Shown: positions 25,371 to 33,219, counted from the first letter of the stretch. The stretch: 64,000 nt of DNA from Eikenella exigua (GCF_008805035.1 NZ_CP038018.1:682001-746000), one strand, 5' to 3'. The notes: generated by a model not told the origin, from the letters alone. Numbers and translations are program-made.

Positions 25371-25444
25371 GCAGGGGTAGTTTCCAACTGGTAAAGGTTA
25401 TGGTTTCCCCATATTATGCGGGTTCGAATCCCGACGCCCCTGCC
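25371..25444 (+). tRNA. tRNA-like element, antisense to the late operon
   Basis: It starts GCAGGGG and ends CCCCTGC (25437-25443), a perfect 7-bp acceptor stem. Inside are a canonical T-loop TTCGAAT closed by CGGG/CCCG, a D-arm-like GTTT...CTGGTAAA, and a possible anticodon arm (25398-25414, four pairs, loop GTTTCCC, possible anticodon TTC). Deviations are a mismatched outer T-stem pair, two extra bases before the 3' acceptor strand, and no encoded CCA. It fits exactly between the morphogenesis and gp30 genes. It could be a decayed or divergent phage tRNA. Confidence 0.42.
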
Positions 25445-25448
25445 TGTT

Positions 25449-26786
25449 TTACTTCATTCCTGCCGGGGCTTTCCCCCAAACCAGTGTATGCTGGTTCAAT
25501 GCTTCTTTCCAATTCGTGATCCTGCCGCCGGTTCGCACAATATTCATCATCTCTTTGCTCTTTCTCTCCGGCTTATCCACCAACAATACCAATTTGCCCT
25601 GCTCGGTCTCATAAATAAACCATAATGTCGGATTTTTGGCATTGGTTTGCACATACACCGAGTCCGGCTTCAGCAGCAGCTCCGGTACACGCCGGATAAT
25701 GGCTGCATCCAAAGCCCGACCGCTTGCCGCCTTGCTGTCGCGCAAGGCATGGGTAATGTCCGCATCCCCCATACTGATAACAGCCGACTGAGGCATGATG
25801 TTGTGGGCGGCCAGCGCATCCAGCAGCTCGGTGTGCAATACGCCCACATGCATTATGCGGTTGCTGCCGTGGCCGCCGGCGGCCAAAAAATCAAAGCGCC
25901 TGATAAACTCATCCGACAACGCCTTAAAAAAGGCCGGCTGTTTCAGCGCCTCGCCCACCGACATACTCGCCAACCGCGGCGGCAAATCCACCGCCCGTTG
26001 CATCTGCAACTGCCCCAGCTGCGCCAAGTGCCGCTTACCCACGTTGCCGTCAAAGCCGCGGTCGGCCATAAAGGAGCGGCCGTCGGCCAAACGGATGGCG
26101 CGGGTCGATTCGGTGTCGCCCGCTTTGTTCACCACGCGGTACACCTCTTCCAGCCGCCCCTCGCTGTCGGCCACTTCCAGCCCGCGCCGGGTCAAATCGG
26201 CCGCGCTGTAGGCGGTTACCGCGCAGCGGCAGTTAAAGCCGTTGGGCGGGTAAAAGGTATCCCAAAATGGGTCGTCGATGTGGTACACCTGCCCGTGCAG
26301 CTCACGGTGCAGCGGGCGGGTGCGGTTGTCCATAACGGCGGTGTATTGCAGATAAGGCATGGCGGCACGGTTGTCTTGCAGCTCCTGCCAACGTCCGGCC
26401 ATATACGCATTTTGCATATTGGTGCGGTAAATCACCTCCAAGCGCTGCGGCGTGATGCCTTTGCCCAGCAGCTCGCCGGTGGCGGCATCCACCATATCGC
26501 CTGCCTGATCCAGATGCAGCCCCTTAGCCGTCAGCTGCCGCTCCACCGCATCCCTAAATTTGGCAAACGGCGTGCCCTTGGCCGCCGATTCGCCCAGTGC
26601 GCGGTGGATGTCGGCTACCACATCCTGCCGGTAGATGCCGGCGATGGTCTGTGCCTTGGCCGCTGCTTGTTGCATCCGTTGCGGCCAATCGGTCGGCACC
26701 GTGTAGCCCAAAGTCTCAAAATAACGGATGGCACGCTCCGGCGGCAGGCCGAAGGCATAGGCCAAATCCACTTGATTAGCGCCCAC
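25449..26786 (-). CDS. Mu gp30-like minor head protein with C-terminal nuclease-like domain
   Basis: 445 residues from a GTG at 26786, with GGGGGC upstream; it overlaps the portal stop by 11 bp. The phage head morphogenesis (gpF/SPP1 gp7) domain spans about 100-195: YRTNMQNAYMAGRWQEL, TAVMDNRTRPLHRELHGQ, FYPPNGFNCRCAVTAYS. The last about 130 residues (DADITHALRDSKAASGRALD, PDSVYVQTNAKNPTLWFIYE, LVLLVDKPERKS) resemble the phage-associated barnase/EndoU/colicin-E5/RelE-like (PBECR) toxin domains often fused to this protein. It would be packaged with the capsid. Confidence 0.85.
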   Translation of the reverse strand: MGANQVDLAYAFGLPPERAIRYFETLGYTVPTDWPQRMQQAAAKAQTIAGIYRQDVVADIHRALGESAAKGTPFAKFRDAVERQLTAKGLHLDQAGDMVDAATGELLGKGITPQRLEVIYRTNMQNAYMAGRWQELQDNRAAMPYLQYTAVMDNRTRPLHRELHGQVYHIDDPFWDTFYPPNGFNCRCAVTAYSAADLTRRGLEVADSEGRLEEVYRVVNKAGDTESTRAIRLADGRSFMADRGFDGNVGKRHLAQLGQLQMQRAVDLPPRLASMSVGEALKQPAFFKALSDEFIRRFDFLAAGGHGSNRIMHVGVLHTELLDALAAHNIMPQSAVISMGDADITHALRDSKAASGRALDAAIIRRVPELLLKPDSVYVQTNAKNPTLWFIYETEQGKLVLLVDKPERKSKEMMNIVRTGGRITNWKEALNQHTLVWGKAPAGMK

Positions 26787-28365
26787 CGATCTGCCCCCAC
26801 AAGTCCGCCACAAACAGCACGCGCCCCAGCGCCTCTTGCAGCTGTGCGGTGTCCAATTGCGGGTAGGCCGCCAGCAGGCGTGCCGCCGCATCCTCGTAGC
26901 TGCCGCCTTCGGCGATGGCTTGGCCGAGTTGCTTAATCAGCGGTTCAAGCAGTGCGGGCAGATCAGTATTTTTCAGGTAGCCTGCAATACCGTCGTCCAA
27001 CGCCAGCTGGTCGGGATAGATGATTTCGCCCTGCCGCGACAAGGCTACCTGCCGGTAGCGGCTGGCCTGCGCCTGCCGTAGTTCCGGCTGGGCACCACGT
27101 ATGGCCAGCATGTCTTGGTCGTCGGCCGCCTGCGGGATGGCCAGCTTTTCGTGCGCCCATTCCAGCGGGATTTTCATGCCGAGCTGCACCAATTCGGGCA
27201 GCGCCTCGGCATACAGCTTCATGTCTTCCGGCTGGCGGGTGTCAAACTCAAAATAGGGGATGTTGGCCGGGTCGGTGATGCCCTTGTTGAGATACAGCAG
27301 CGGCGCAATCAGCTGCCGGGTCAGCGTGGCCGCCAGCTGCTTAGCATCAGATGCCAGCAAGTCATGCCGCACCTCGTTGTGGATTTGCCCCAGCGCGTTG
27401 GTGCTGGTTTTGCCGTCTGCCTGCGTGGTCAGCGTGCCGCCCAAGATGATTTTGGATTGGGTGCGCTCGCACCAGTCCACCATGCTCATAAAGGTGTCGC
27501 CGCTGCCGCTGGCCGCGTCCAACAGTTCCAGCATCATGGTTTCCGGGATGATGCCGGCCGCATTGTGGCCGATGCCCACCAGCGCGTTAAGCAGGGTGGT
27601 TTTTTCTTTGTCCGATGCGCCGGCCGGGTATTTCCCGAGCCGCACCGGCAGGCCGTAAATTTCCAAAAACTCGGCCAAGTCGCGCACCGAATAATTTTTA
27701 AACAGATACGGCCACGCCAGCGAGCGCATCAGCCCGCCGCGCGCCAAGAAGCCGCTGCGCGCCTGATGGCGGTGCACAATCCAGCCCAGCGGCCACAAGT
27801 CCTGCGGCTCCTGCCCGTTCACGCCCAGCAGTTTGAGCTGGTTGTGTTTCAGGGTAAACCAACCCTGCGGGCGGTGGGTAAACTTGGCCGGCAGCCATAA
27901 GCCGTCCACCTGCTGCCAGCTGATTTCCACCGCGGCGAAGCCGTGGCCGAGCGCATCCAACAGGTCAAACAGCAGCGCCTCAAAGTCTGGCAGGCCGTAG
28001 AGCCAGCCCGCCACCTCTTCCGCCAGCTGCCGCCCGGCCTCATCGGCATTTTTCGGAGCGGATACCCGCCAATCCAAGCCGGTCAAAGCGCGTTTGCGCT
28101 TGCTCATCTCGGCAAAGATGTGGCCGTCTTTTTCCTCCATATCGGCAAACAATTCCGACTGCGCCGTGATGTCGCCATCTTCCGCCCCTTCTAAAATCTG
28201 GTGCAGCTTTTGTGGCGTCAGCCCCTTGCTCGGATGCTCGCCGATGGTGCCGCGGGCTTTAGCCAGCTGCGCGGTCTGCTCGCCCTTGCGCGGTGCTTTC
28301 GGCGCAGGCTCAGTGTTGCCTGTAATAGCGGATAAAACGGCGGTAAAACGGGATTTGATAGACAT
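26776..28365 (-). CDS. Mu gp29-like portal protein (DUF935)
   Basis: 529 residues from the ATG at 28365 (MSIKSRFTAVLSAITGNTEP). DUF935 landmarks are LFADMEEKDGHIFAEMSKRK, RALTGLDWRV, LLFDLLDALGHGFAAVEISW, PYLFKNYSVRDLAEFLEIYG and LPVRLGKYPAGA. It forms the portal ring for DNA packaging. No Shine-Dalgarno sequence is visible; a strong hairpin ends 5 bases before the ATG on the mRNA. Confidence 0.93.
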   Translation of the reverse strand: MSIKSRFTAVLSAITGNTEPAPKAPRKGEQTAQLAKARGTIGEHPSKGLTPQKLHQILEGAEDGDITAQSELFADMEEKDGHIFAEMSKRKRALTGLDWRVSAPKNADEAGRQLAEEVAGWLYGLPDFEALLFDLLDALGHGFAAVEISWQQVDGLWLPAKFTHRPQGWFTLKHNQLKLLGVNGQEPQDLWPLGWIVHRHQARSGFLARGGLMRSLAWPYLFKNYSVRDLAEFLEIYGLPVRLGKYPAGASDKEKTTLLNALVGIGHNAAGIIPETMMLELLDAASGSGDTFMSMVDWCERTQSKIILGGTLTTQADGKTSTNALGQIHNEVRHDLLASDAKQLAATLTRQLIAPLLYLNKGITDPANIPYFEFDTRQPEDMKLYAEALPELVQLGMKIPLEWAHEKLAIPQAADDQDMLAIRGAQPELRQAQASRYRQVALSRQGEIIYPDQLALDDGIAGYLKNTDLPALLEPLIKQLGQAIAEGGSYEDAAARLLAAYPQLDTAQLQEALGRVLFVADLWGQIGGR

Positions 28366-28370
28366 AATTA

Positions 28371-28424
28371 AGCGGCAAGATGCAGTTAATCTTGCCGCTA
28401 TTGTCAGATGTAAGGCCGTCTGAA
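28371..28424 (-). promoter_or_regulatory. Hairpin and Neisseria-type uptake sequence before the portal gene
   Basis: AGCGGCAAGAT (28371-28381) and ATCTTGCCGCT (28389-28399) form a perfect 11-bp stem with a 7-nt loop. Next to it AGGCCGTCTGAA (28413-28424) is the AG-DUS of Neisseria, not the Eikenella form. Confidence 0.7.
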
Positions 28425-28450
28425 ACCGTTTGAGCCGCCTCAGCGGGTTG

Positions 28451-30079
28451 TTACCAAGCACCGCTGCCGAAAGTCAGCACCCCGTTGCTGTCGTTGTGGC
28501 GCGGCACGGCGGTGTAGTCAATCGCGCCGAAGCCGCTTTGTGCCAGCATCCACAGCATATGCAGCGCATCTGGGCCGTCGTCATGGTCGGCCATCGGAAA
28601 ATGCCGCAGCTGCTGGATCAGCGTGCTTTGGCTGGCATGCAAGCGGATGAGGCCGTTGGCCATATGCGGTTGCAGGCTCTCAATCCTTAACAGCTTATCC
28701 GCCACCGGCTTGATGCCGCGTGCCGGAATCGGTACGCCAGCCGCCGCGCCGCGTTTCACCAGCTCTGTTTTTAAAAACTCTTGGAACTGTACCGTCTCGA
28801 TGCCCCACAGCAGGCAATGGTATTGCCGTTGCAGGGCGATGATGTCCTCAATGATGCGGTCGGGCAGGCGTTTTTTAATCTGCGCCTCCACCACATCCAG
28901 CACACCGGTACGCTTGTTAAATCCGCCCACCAGCAGCGCCGACGGGTCGCGGCTGGCACCGGCCTTGCCCAAACTCGGGTCGCAGGCGCCGAAAAACAGC
29001 CACTCGCTATCGCGCTGCACCCAAAAATGCAGGCTGTTGGCAAACGGCGCGGCATCGCCGGATACCGGGTCGTTTTGGTACTCTGAATCAAACGCCGCAT
29101 GCCCCACGCGGGCGCGGATGGTCATCAGCTCCAGCACCCCGCGCGCCGCCCAACTGGTAACCGCGCCGGCTTCCATTTCCGCGCGGTGGGCGCGGTAAAA
29201 CGCCAACGCCATTGCTTCGCCCTCGTTGCGGTACAGCTCTTCCCACTGCTCCCACAGCGCCATATTGTCCGGCCAGCGGATCATAGCCTGAAATTTTTTA
29301 CGGTGCCAAAACGGGTTGTTTAAAGTGCGCGCCAGCACGCTGTCGTAGTGCAGGATGGTGCCGATGTAAATCACATCGTATTTCATGCCCACGCCGCCCA
29401 AAGGCAGAATGGTTTTGTCCAGCCAGTCGTTGAGCTTTTTGCGCTGCTCCGGGCTGCGCACCTGCTCGTCGTTCTCGATATCGTCCAAGATAGTTAAATC
29501 CGGGCGGTAAGGGCCGTGTCGCAGGCCGCGCAGTTTTTTACCCGAGCCCGCCACCTGCACTTTGATGTCGTTGGCAGTCACAATCGTACCCGCCTGCCAC
29601 ACCCGCCCTGCGCCCGCCGCCTCCGGGAAGTCGGTCAGTAAGCGCGGGTTATAAGCCAGCTCGGCCTTAATCGCCTCGAGCATCGGGTAGGCTTGGTCGA
29701 TACTGTCCATCACGATTACGCAGTAATGCTTCTGCGCGGTTACGATGCAATACAGGGTAAACAGCTGGGTCACCAGCGTGGATTTACCCTCGCCGCGCGG
29801 CGCGCCTGTCGCTTCCGGCACACCCTTCGGCTCGCGCAGGATTTCAGGTAGCCTCGTAAACAAAAACTCGTGCAGTTGAGATTTGTCCGCCGTGTGCACA
29901 TAATGCGGGAAGTAGGTATAAACAAAGTATTCGAAGCCACTTAGCGGGTCGAATACTTTGGCCCGGCGCTCCGCGATGGCCGCCGGGGTCGATTCAAAGC
30001 CTACCACTTCCGCCTCGATGGTGCGCCGCAGTTGGTCGGCGATAGCAGAGAGGGATTTTAGAAACTCTTTATTTTTCAT
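28451..30079 (-). CDS. Mu gp28-like terminase large subunit
   Basis: 542 residues of the phage terminase ATPase-nuclease. A Walker A-like GAPRGEGKSTLV lies near 92-103, a Walker B LTILDDIEND near 195-204, and the nuclease part includes FGACDPSLGKAG near 325 and HDDGPDALHMLWM near 510. It packages DNA into proheads. Its ATG is 12 bp from the ATG of a divergent cargo gene, and no ribosome site is visible upstream. The cargo insertion may have displaced it. Confidence 0.94.
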   Translation of the reverse strand: MKNKEFLKSLSAIADQLRRTIEAEVVGFESTPAAIAERRAKVFDPLSGFEYFVYTYFPHYVHTADKSQLHEFLFTRLPEILREPKGVPEATGAPRGEGKSTLVTQLFTLYCIVTAQKHYCVIVMDSIDQAYPMLEAIKAELAYNPRLLTDFPEAAGAGRVWQAGTIVTANDIKVQVAGSGKKLRGLRHGPYRPDLTILDDIENDEQVRSPEQRKKLNDWLDKTILPLGGVGMKYDVIYIGTILHYDSVLARTLNNPFWHRKKFQAMIRWPDNMALWEQWEELYRNEGEAMALAFYRAHRAEMEAGAVTSWAARGVLELMTIRARVGHAAFDSEYQNDPVSGDAAPFANSLHFWVQRDSEWLFFGACDPSLGKAGASRDPSALLVGGFNKRTGVLDVVEAQIKKRLPDRIIEDIIALQRQYHCLLWGIETVQFQEFLKTELVKRGAAAGVPIPARGIKPVADKLLRIESLQPHMANGLIRLHASQSTLIQQLRHFPMADHDDGPDALHMLWMLAQSGFGAIDYTAVPRHNDSNGVLTFGSGAW

Positions 30080-30091
30080 GGAGGTACAATA

Positions 30092-30592
30092 ATGAGTTGG
30101 ATGGATAAAGATTTACAGAAACAGATACTTTTAATTTTGCAGAATAGCTACCTCGAGCCAATTTCTATTCCTGAGCTAGTAAAAGAAATTTGGCCAGATG
30201 AAGCATCTATTAATGTGACTACTGAAAAACTTCTTCAGAACATCAAATATCTGTATGACCATAGTCTAATTTCTTCGAAAGACATAAACTCTACAGTTCC
30301 TATTTATGCCCTAGTCGAAATTACACCCAAAGGTATTGATTATCTTGAGCCAGATGGAGGACTCTCTGCCTCTCTTGGGGTAATTACAGTCAAACTACAC
30401 AGCGACACCATACAGCAACTATTGGCTGACAAAATCGAACAGGCTAATCTTCCGAATGAAGATAAGAACAAATTAATAAAAACCATATCAGGCAAATTTG
30501 GAGATGCTTTTTTAGCAAAATTAGCAGAAAAGGCAATTGAACAGATTCCTGCTGCTACCGTAGTAACCTTTATTCAATCAATCATAAATTAA
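30092..30592 (+). CDS. AT-rich cargo gene 1: winged-helix-like protein
   Basis: 166 residues on the strand opposite to the late genes, with a perfect GGAGG 7 bases before the ATG. The N-terminal about 80 residues (ILLILQNSYLEPISIPELVK, LLQNIKYLYDHSLISSKD, YALVEITPKGIDYLEPDGG) read like a winged-helix domain with a C-terminal beta wing (ITPKGIDYL). The rest is amphipathic helix, ending with AIEQIPAATVVTFIQSII. Base composition is clearly more AT-rich than all its neighbours. No homologue family is recognised. It and the next gene form a two-gene plus-strand unit, which I infer to be a moron. Confidence 0.75.
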   Translation: MSWMDKDLQKQILLILQNSYLEPISIPELVKEIWPDEASINVTTEKLLQNIKYLYDHSLISSKDINSTVPIYALVEITPKGIDYLEPDGGLSASLGVITVKLHSDTIQQLLADKIEQANLPNEDKNKLIKTISGKFGDAFLAKLAEKAIEQIPAATVVTFIQSIIN

Positions 30593-30598
30593 CAGGAA

Positions 30599-30796
30599 AT
30601 GATGATGAATCTTGGTATCGTACTCTCCGAAATCTTGGCTGAAGCAGAATACACCCCTTCAGAAATAAAGGAATTGCTTGCTCAAGCTGGCTATGATGTA
30701 TCACTTGAGAAATTAACCGATCATCTAAATTTGCTAGTCACTATTGGCTCTGCCCGTAAACATCCAGATGGCAAATTTAGTACATTACCTTTCTAA
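30599..30796 (+). CDS. AT-rich cargo gene 2: small protein
   Basis: Up to 65 residues; the ATG at 30605 (MNLGIVLSEILAEAEYTPSE) fits the AGGAAAT ribosome site best, with two alternative ATGs before it. It is helical with a helix-turn-helix-like pattern (PSEIKELLAQAGYDVSLEKL) and ends FSTLPF. It begins 6 bp after gene 1 and ends in a 4-bp tail-to-tail overlap with the DUF1804 gene. The two products may act together; the function is unknown. Confidence 0.65.
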   Translation: MMMNLGIVLSEILAEAEYTPSEIKELLAQAGYDVSLEKLTDHLNLLVTIGSARKHPDGKFSTLPF

Positions 30797-31293
30797 CCAA
30801 ACCTCTTCTCCACCTCCGCCCCAAACGGCTCCAGCACCTCTGCCAGTGCCCCCAGCTGTTTGGGGTGTTTTTCCGATACAAACTGCACCAGCAATTCCAC
30901 CACTTCCAGCGCGGTGGCCAGCTTGCTGGTTTCCGGCAGGATTCTGGCATTAGCCGCCACGGTCTTGTTATAGGCATCGGCCAAACTGGCCAACAGCTTG
31001 ACCTTTGCCGCCGGGCCTAGGTCGCCGTCCTGTTGCAGCAGTTCCATGGTCGAGCTGTATTGTTGCAAGAAGCCGGCCATCGTTGCCCGCCCCAGCTCCT
31101 CGATGCTACCGCCGGCCAGCGTGTAGGCGGCACGCATTTTGTCCCAATCGTCGCCGCGCTCGCGCGCCTGTTCGCGCCAGCGCCGCGCGGTGGCCTGCGT
31201 GGTGCCGCACATCATCGCCGCCGTCTCCAGCGTTTGATTGCCGGATACATACAGCTGGCGCAGGCGGTCGCGGGTTTCTTTCGGGTGAGCCAT
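30793..31293 (-). CDS. Mu-like small terminase subunit (DUF1804)
   Basis: 166 residues from the ATG at 31293. The N-terminal helix-turn-helix (KETRDRLRQLYVSGNQTLET, AAMMCGTTQATARRWREQAR) followed by GDDWDKMRAAYTLAGGSIEE is the DUF1804 pattern, the DNA-recognition subunit of Mu-like terminases. In Mu it is directly followed by the large subunit; here two cargo genes intervene on the other strand. Confidence 0.88.
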   Translation of the reverse strand: MAHPKETRDRLRQLYVSGNQTLETAAMMCGTTQATARRWREQARERGDDWDKMRAAYTLAGGSIEELGRATMAGFLQQYSSTMELLQQDGDLGPAAKVKLLASLADAYNKTVAANARILPETSKLATALEVVELLVQFVSEKHPKQLGALAEVLEPFGAEVEKRFG

Positions 31294-31309
31294 AGTCAAT
31301 CAATCCAAA

Positions 31310-31543
31310 TTAAAAGCCGAATTTAGCGCGGATAAAGGCAATGCCGGTGGCCACCACGCCGCCGCTCACCGCGCCGGATACCGCGCCGGCCAAGCCGCCA
31401 TTAGTACGGGCGATGCGCTGGCAATCGGCCTGTATTTCGGCCAGCCGTTTGTCCATCGCTTCCTGTTTGGCAATGGTTACATCCTGCTTGGCGCTGATTT
31501 CGCGCAGCATTTCCACAACCGGGTCTTGGTAGGGTTTACTCAT
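31310..31543 (-). CDS. Small phage protein with coiled coil and C-terminal membrane segment
   Basis: 77 residues: a helical N-terminal half (VVEMLREISAKQDVTIAKQE, AMDKRLAEIQADCQRIAR) and a Gly/Ala-rich hydrophobic end (LAGAVSGAVSGGVVATGIAF). It overlaps its upstream neighbour by 4 bp. The function is unknown; it is in the pre-terminase block that in Mu holds gp24-gp26. Confidence 0.65.
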   Translation of the reverse strand: MSKPYQDPVVEMLREISAKQDVTIAKQEAMDKRLAEIQADCQRIARTNGGLAGAVSGAVSGGVVATGIAFIRAKFGF

Positions 31544-31821
31544 TTTTTGTCGGCCTTTTCGTTTAATTTATCGCTAACCTCTTTGAGGTCGCTCTTGATT
31601 TCCCGCAACAACTCCAGCACTTCACCCTTGTATTCTCGGGCTTCGGCTTTGGTTTGATAGACTTTCTCCACCTCGTGCAGGCGTTCGCGCAAAGCGTGAT
31701 TCTCGGCTTGCACGGAATCAAACTTGCCGTCCACCTTGCCGATGTAGCGCCACAGCACTGTCATCACGATGCCGATGGCGCCCTGAAACACATAATCGAT
31801 GGTTAAAAATTCAGCGGCCAT
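31540..31821 (-). CDS. Membrane-anchored coiled-coil phage protein (DUF2730-like layout)
   Basis: 93 residues from the ATG at 31821 (GGAG 6 bases upstream). One N-terminal membrane segment (FLTIDYVFQGAIGIVMTVLW) is followed by a long charged coiled coil (DSVQAENHALRERLHEVEKV...EIKSDLKEVSDKLNEKADKK). The layout is that of the DUF2730 proteins found at this place in Mu-like phages; assignment is by architecture only. Confidence 0.6.
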   Translation of the reverse strand: MAAEFLTIDYVFQGAIGIVMTVLWRYIGKVDGKFDSVQAENHALRERLHEVEKVYQTKAEAREYKGEVLELLREIKSDLKEVSDKLNEKADKK

Positions 31822-32170
31822 CATCGTCTCCGTCAAATACCACGCAGCAATCGATGCCCTCATCGGTGCGGCTGCTCACATGCAGGCACGGTCGCTTGTC
31901 CTGCACATCAAACTCCACGTCGCCGCATTCGGCTAGGGCGGCCTTGACGGCTTGATACTGCTCTTTGAACGGGAGGCGGCATGGCAGCACGGTAAACACC
32001 ACGCCGAAATTCAGAGTCATGCCCATACGGTAGTCCCATCCGCCTACCGACAATTTGCGCTCCACTGCCAGTACAAACGGCTCCTGCTCGCGGGCACGGG
32101 CAAGCCGCATCTCCATGCCGGCATGACATACCGACAAGCGGCGCTGTACCAGTTCGCGGTATTTACTCAC
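31811..32170 (-). CDS. Phage protein of unknown function
   Basis: 119 residues from a GTG at 32170 (VSKYRELVQRRLSVCHAGME), with GGGGGCG upstream; it overlaps the Rz1 gene by 8 bp. It contains RKLSVGGWDYRMGMTLNFGV and an acidic end (GDVEFDVQDKRPCLHVSS...FDGDDDGR). Mixed alpha/beta, no signal, four Cys. I do not recognise it. Confidence 0.6.
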   Translation of the reverse strand: MSKYRELVQRRLSVCHAGMEMRLARAREQEPFVLAVERKLSVGGWDYRMGMTLNFGVVFTVLPCRLPFKEQYQAVKAALAECGDVEFDVQDKRPCLHVSSRTDEGIDCCVVFDGDDDGR

Positions 32171-32465
32171 GATGCGCCCCCTGTCCGTTGCGGTACCACT
32201 GCTGCCAGCCGGATGCCTGAGCATCACGCTTGCCGCACCACAATCCGTACTCGGCGGCATGGTTGAGCAGGGCTTCCGGGCTACCCGAAGCGGGCGGCGC
32301 GGGGCGTTCGTAATCCGCCAGCAGTTCCGCCGGAGCGGGCGGCAAGGTCGGCCGCTCCACCATTTTAATCGACGCTGTAACCGAAGGCTTGGCGGTAGAG
32401 CCGCAAGCTGTCAGCGCCAAGGCCGCTATGGCAGCCGCCAGCACTGTTGTCGCGTGCAATCGCAT
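32163..32465 (-). CDS. Rz1-like spanin lipoprotein
   Basis: 100 residues: MRLHATTVLAAAIAALALTACGS gives a type II signal with lipobox LTAC, Cys21, then a Pro-rich stretch (VERPTLPPAPAELLADYERPAPPAS). Its first third is nested, in another reading frame, over the end of the Rz-like gene, as in lambda Rz/Rz1. It forms the outer-membrane half of the spanin that fuses membranes in the last step of lysis. Confidence 0.82.
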   Translation of the reverse strand: MRLHATTVLAAAIAALALTACGSTAKPSVTASIKMVERPTLPPAPAELLADYERPAPPASGSPEALLNHAAEYGLWCGKRDAQASGWQQWYRNGQGAHRE

Positions 32466-32799
32466 GGGGTATCTCCTGTTTGATATGGGTGGTTTGACTG
32501 TCTAGGCGGCGGTTGGCTTCGGCCAGCTTCACGGATTGGCTTTGGGCAAAATCAACCCATTTCTGCCGCTCCGCCGCTACTTCGGCCAGTTTGGCGCTGT
32601 AGGCGCGTTCCGCCTCCAGCTGTGCCTGTTGGTGTGCGGCGGCCACGGCGGCCATCTCGGTTTTGGCTTTGCCGTCGCGGTTCAGGTAGCCTGCGCGGTA
32701 GCAGGTGGCCGCCACAGCCAGAGCCAGCAGCAGCGGCAGCAGCTTTTTCCACAGGCTGCCTGCGGGCAGCAGCTTACTCAGTAGGGGCATCCACATCAT
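32365..32799 (-). CDS. Rz-like inner-membrane spanin
   Basis: 144 residues from the ATG at 32799 or the next one at 32796. The N-terminal membrane segment WKKLLPLLLALAVAATCYRA is followed by a long alpha-helical region (AAAHQQAQLEAERAYSAKLA, EVAAERQKWVDFAQSQSVKL). The last 101 bp overlap Rz1 in another frame. This arrangement identifies the pair. An uptake sequence lies inside near 32682. Confidence 0.8.
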   Translation of the reverse strand: MMWMPLLSKLLPAGSLWKKLLPLLLALAVAATCYRAGYLNRDGKAKTEMAAVAAAHQQAQLEAERAYSAKLAEVAAERQKWVDFAQSQSVKLAEANRRLDSQTTHIKQEIPHAIARDNSAGGCHSGLGADSLRLYRQAFGYSVD

Positions 32800-33046
32800 T
32801 TTCGCGCTCCGTTTCCTGTTTGATGGCCGCCAGCTGCGGGATAACCGATAAGCCGCGCCGCACCAAGGCAAAACCGCCCACAATGCCGCCATAAGCCCAC
32901 CACATCCACTCCACGGGCTCAGGAGCCATCACAAACTTATAGGTCATGACCGCATAGGCGATATTGGTCCAGATTTTGGTGTGGCTGGCCTGCCCTGTAG
33001 CCGGGTTGGTAAAGTTACCGGCCAGCCAAGTGCCAAACTTATTCAT
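32774..33046 (-). CDS. Small phage membrane protein, possible holin
   Basis: 90 residues from the ATG at 33046: MNKFGTWLAGNFTNPATGQA, then SHTKIWTNIAYAVMTYKFVM and EWMWWAYGGIVGGFALVRRG, i.e. two likely membrane segments, and a charged tail. It resembles the DUF2644-type proteins of Haemophilus Mu-like prophages. Its position between the amidase and Rz genes suggests a holin or holin partner. It overlaps the neighbours on both sides. Confidence 0.6.
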   Translation of the reverse strand: MNKFGTWLAGNFTNPATGQASHTKIWTNIAYAVMTYKFVMAPEPVEWMWWAYGGIVGGFALVRRGLSVIPQLAAIKQETERENDVDAPTE

Positions 33047-33219
33047 CGTTTCGCCTTTCTGCGCCGCTTGGCCGCCCGTTTGGCCGCTGCCACGCCGCTG
33101 CACTTCCAGTTCGGCAGCGGCTGATCCATCCACACATCGCGCCGTGGCGGCAGGTGCGGGTGGGTGTGCTTTGGCAGGCTGCCCAAAGCCAAAGCCACCA
33201 ATGTTTTCTTCAGGCTCAT
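33043..33219 (-). CDS. Small basic phage protein
   Basis: 58 residues from the ATG at 33219: MSLKKTLVALALGSLPKHTH, then PRRDVWMDQPLPNWKCSGVA and a Lys/Arg-rich end (AAKRAAKRRRKAKR). It overlaps the amidase stop by 4 bp (ATGA) and the next ATG by 4 bp, so it is translated within the lysis cassette. The function is unknown. Confidence 0.65.
   Translation of the reverse strand: MSLKKTLVALALGSLPKHTHPHLPPRRDVWMDQPLPNWKCSGVAAAKRAAKRRRKAKR

Noticed and set aside
25647..26936. 429-codon plus-strand open frame opposite gp30
   Set aside because: Antisense shadow; composition is His/Gly/Gln-heavy and no ribosome site is present.
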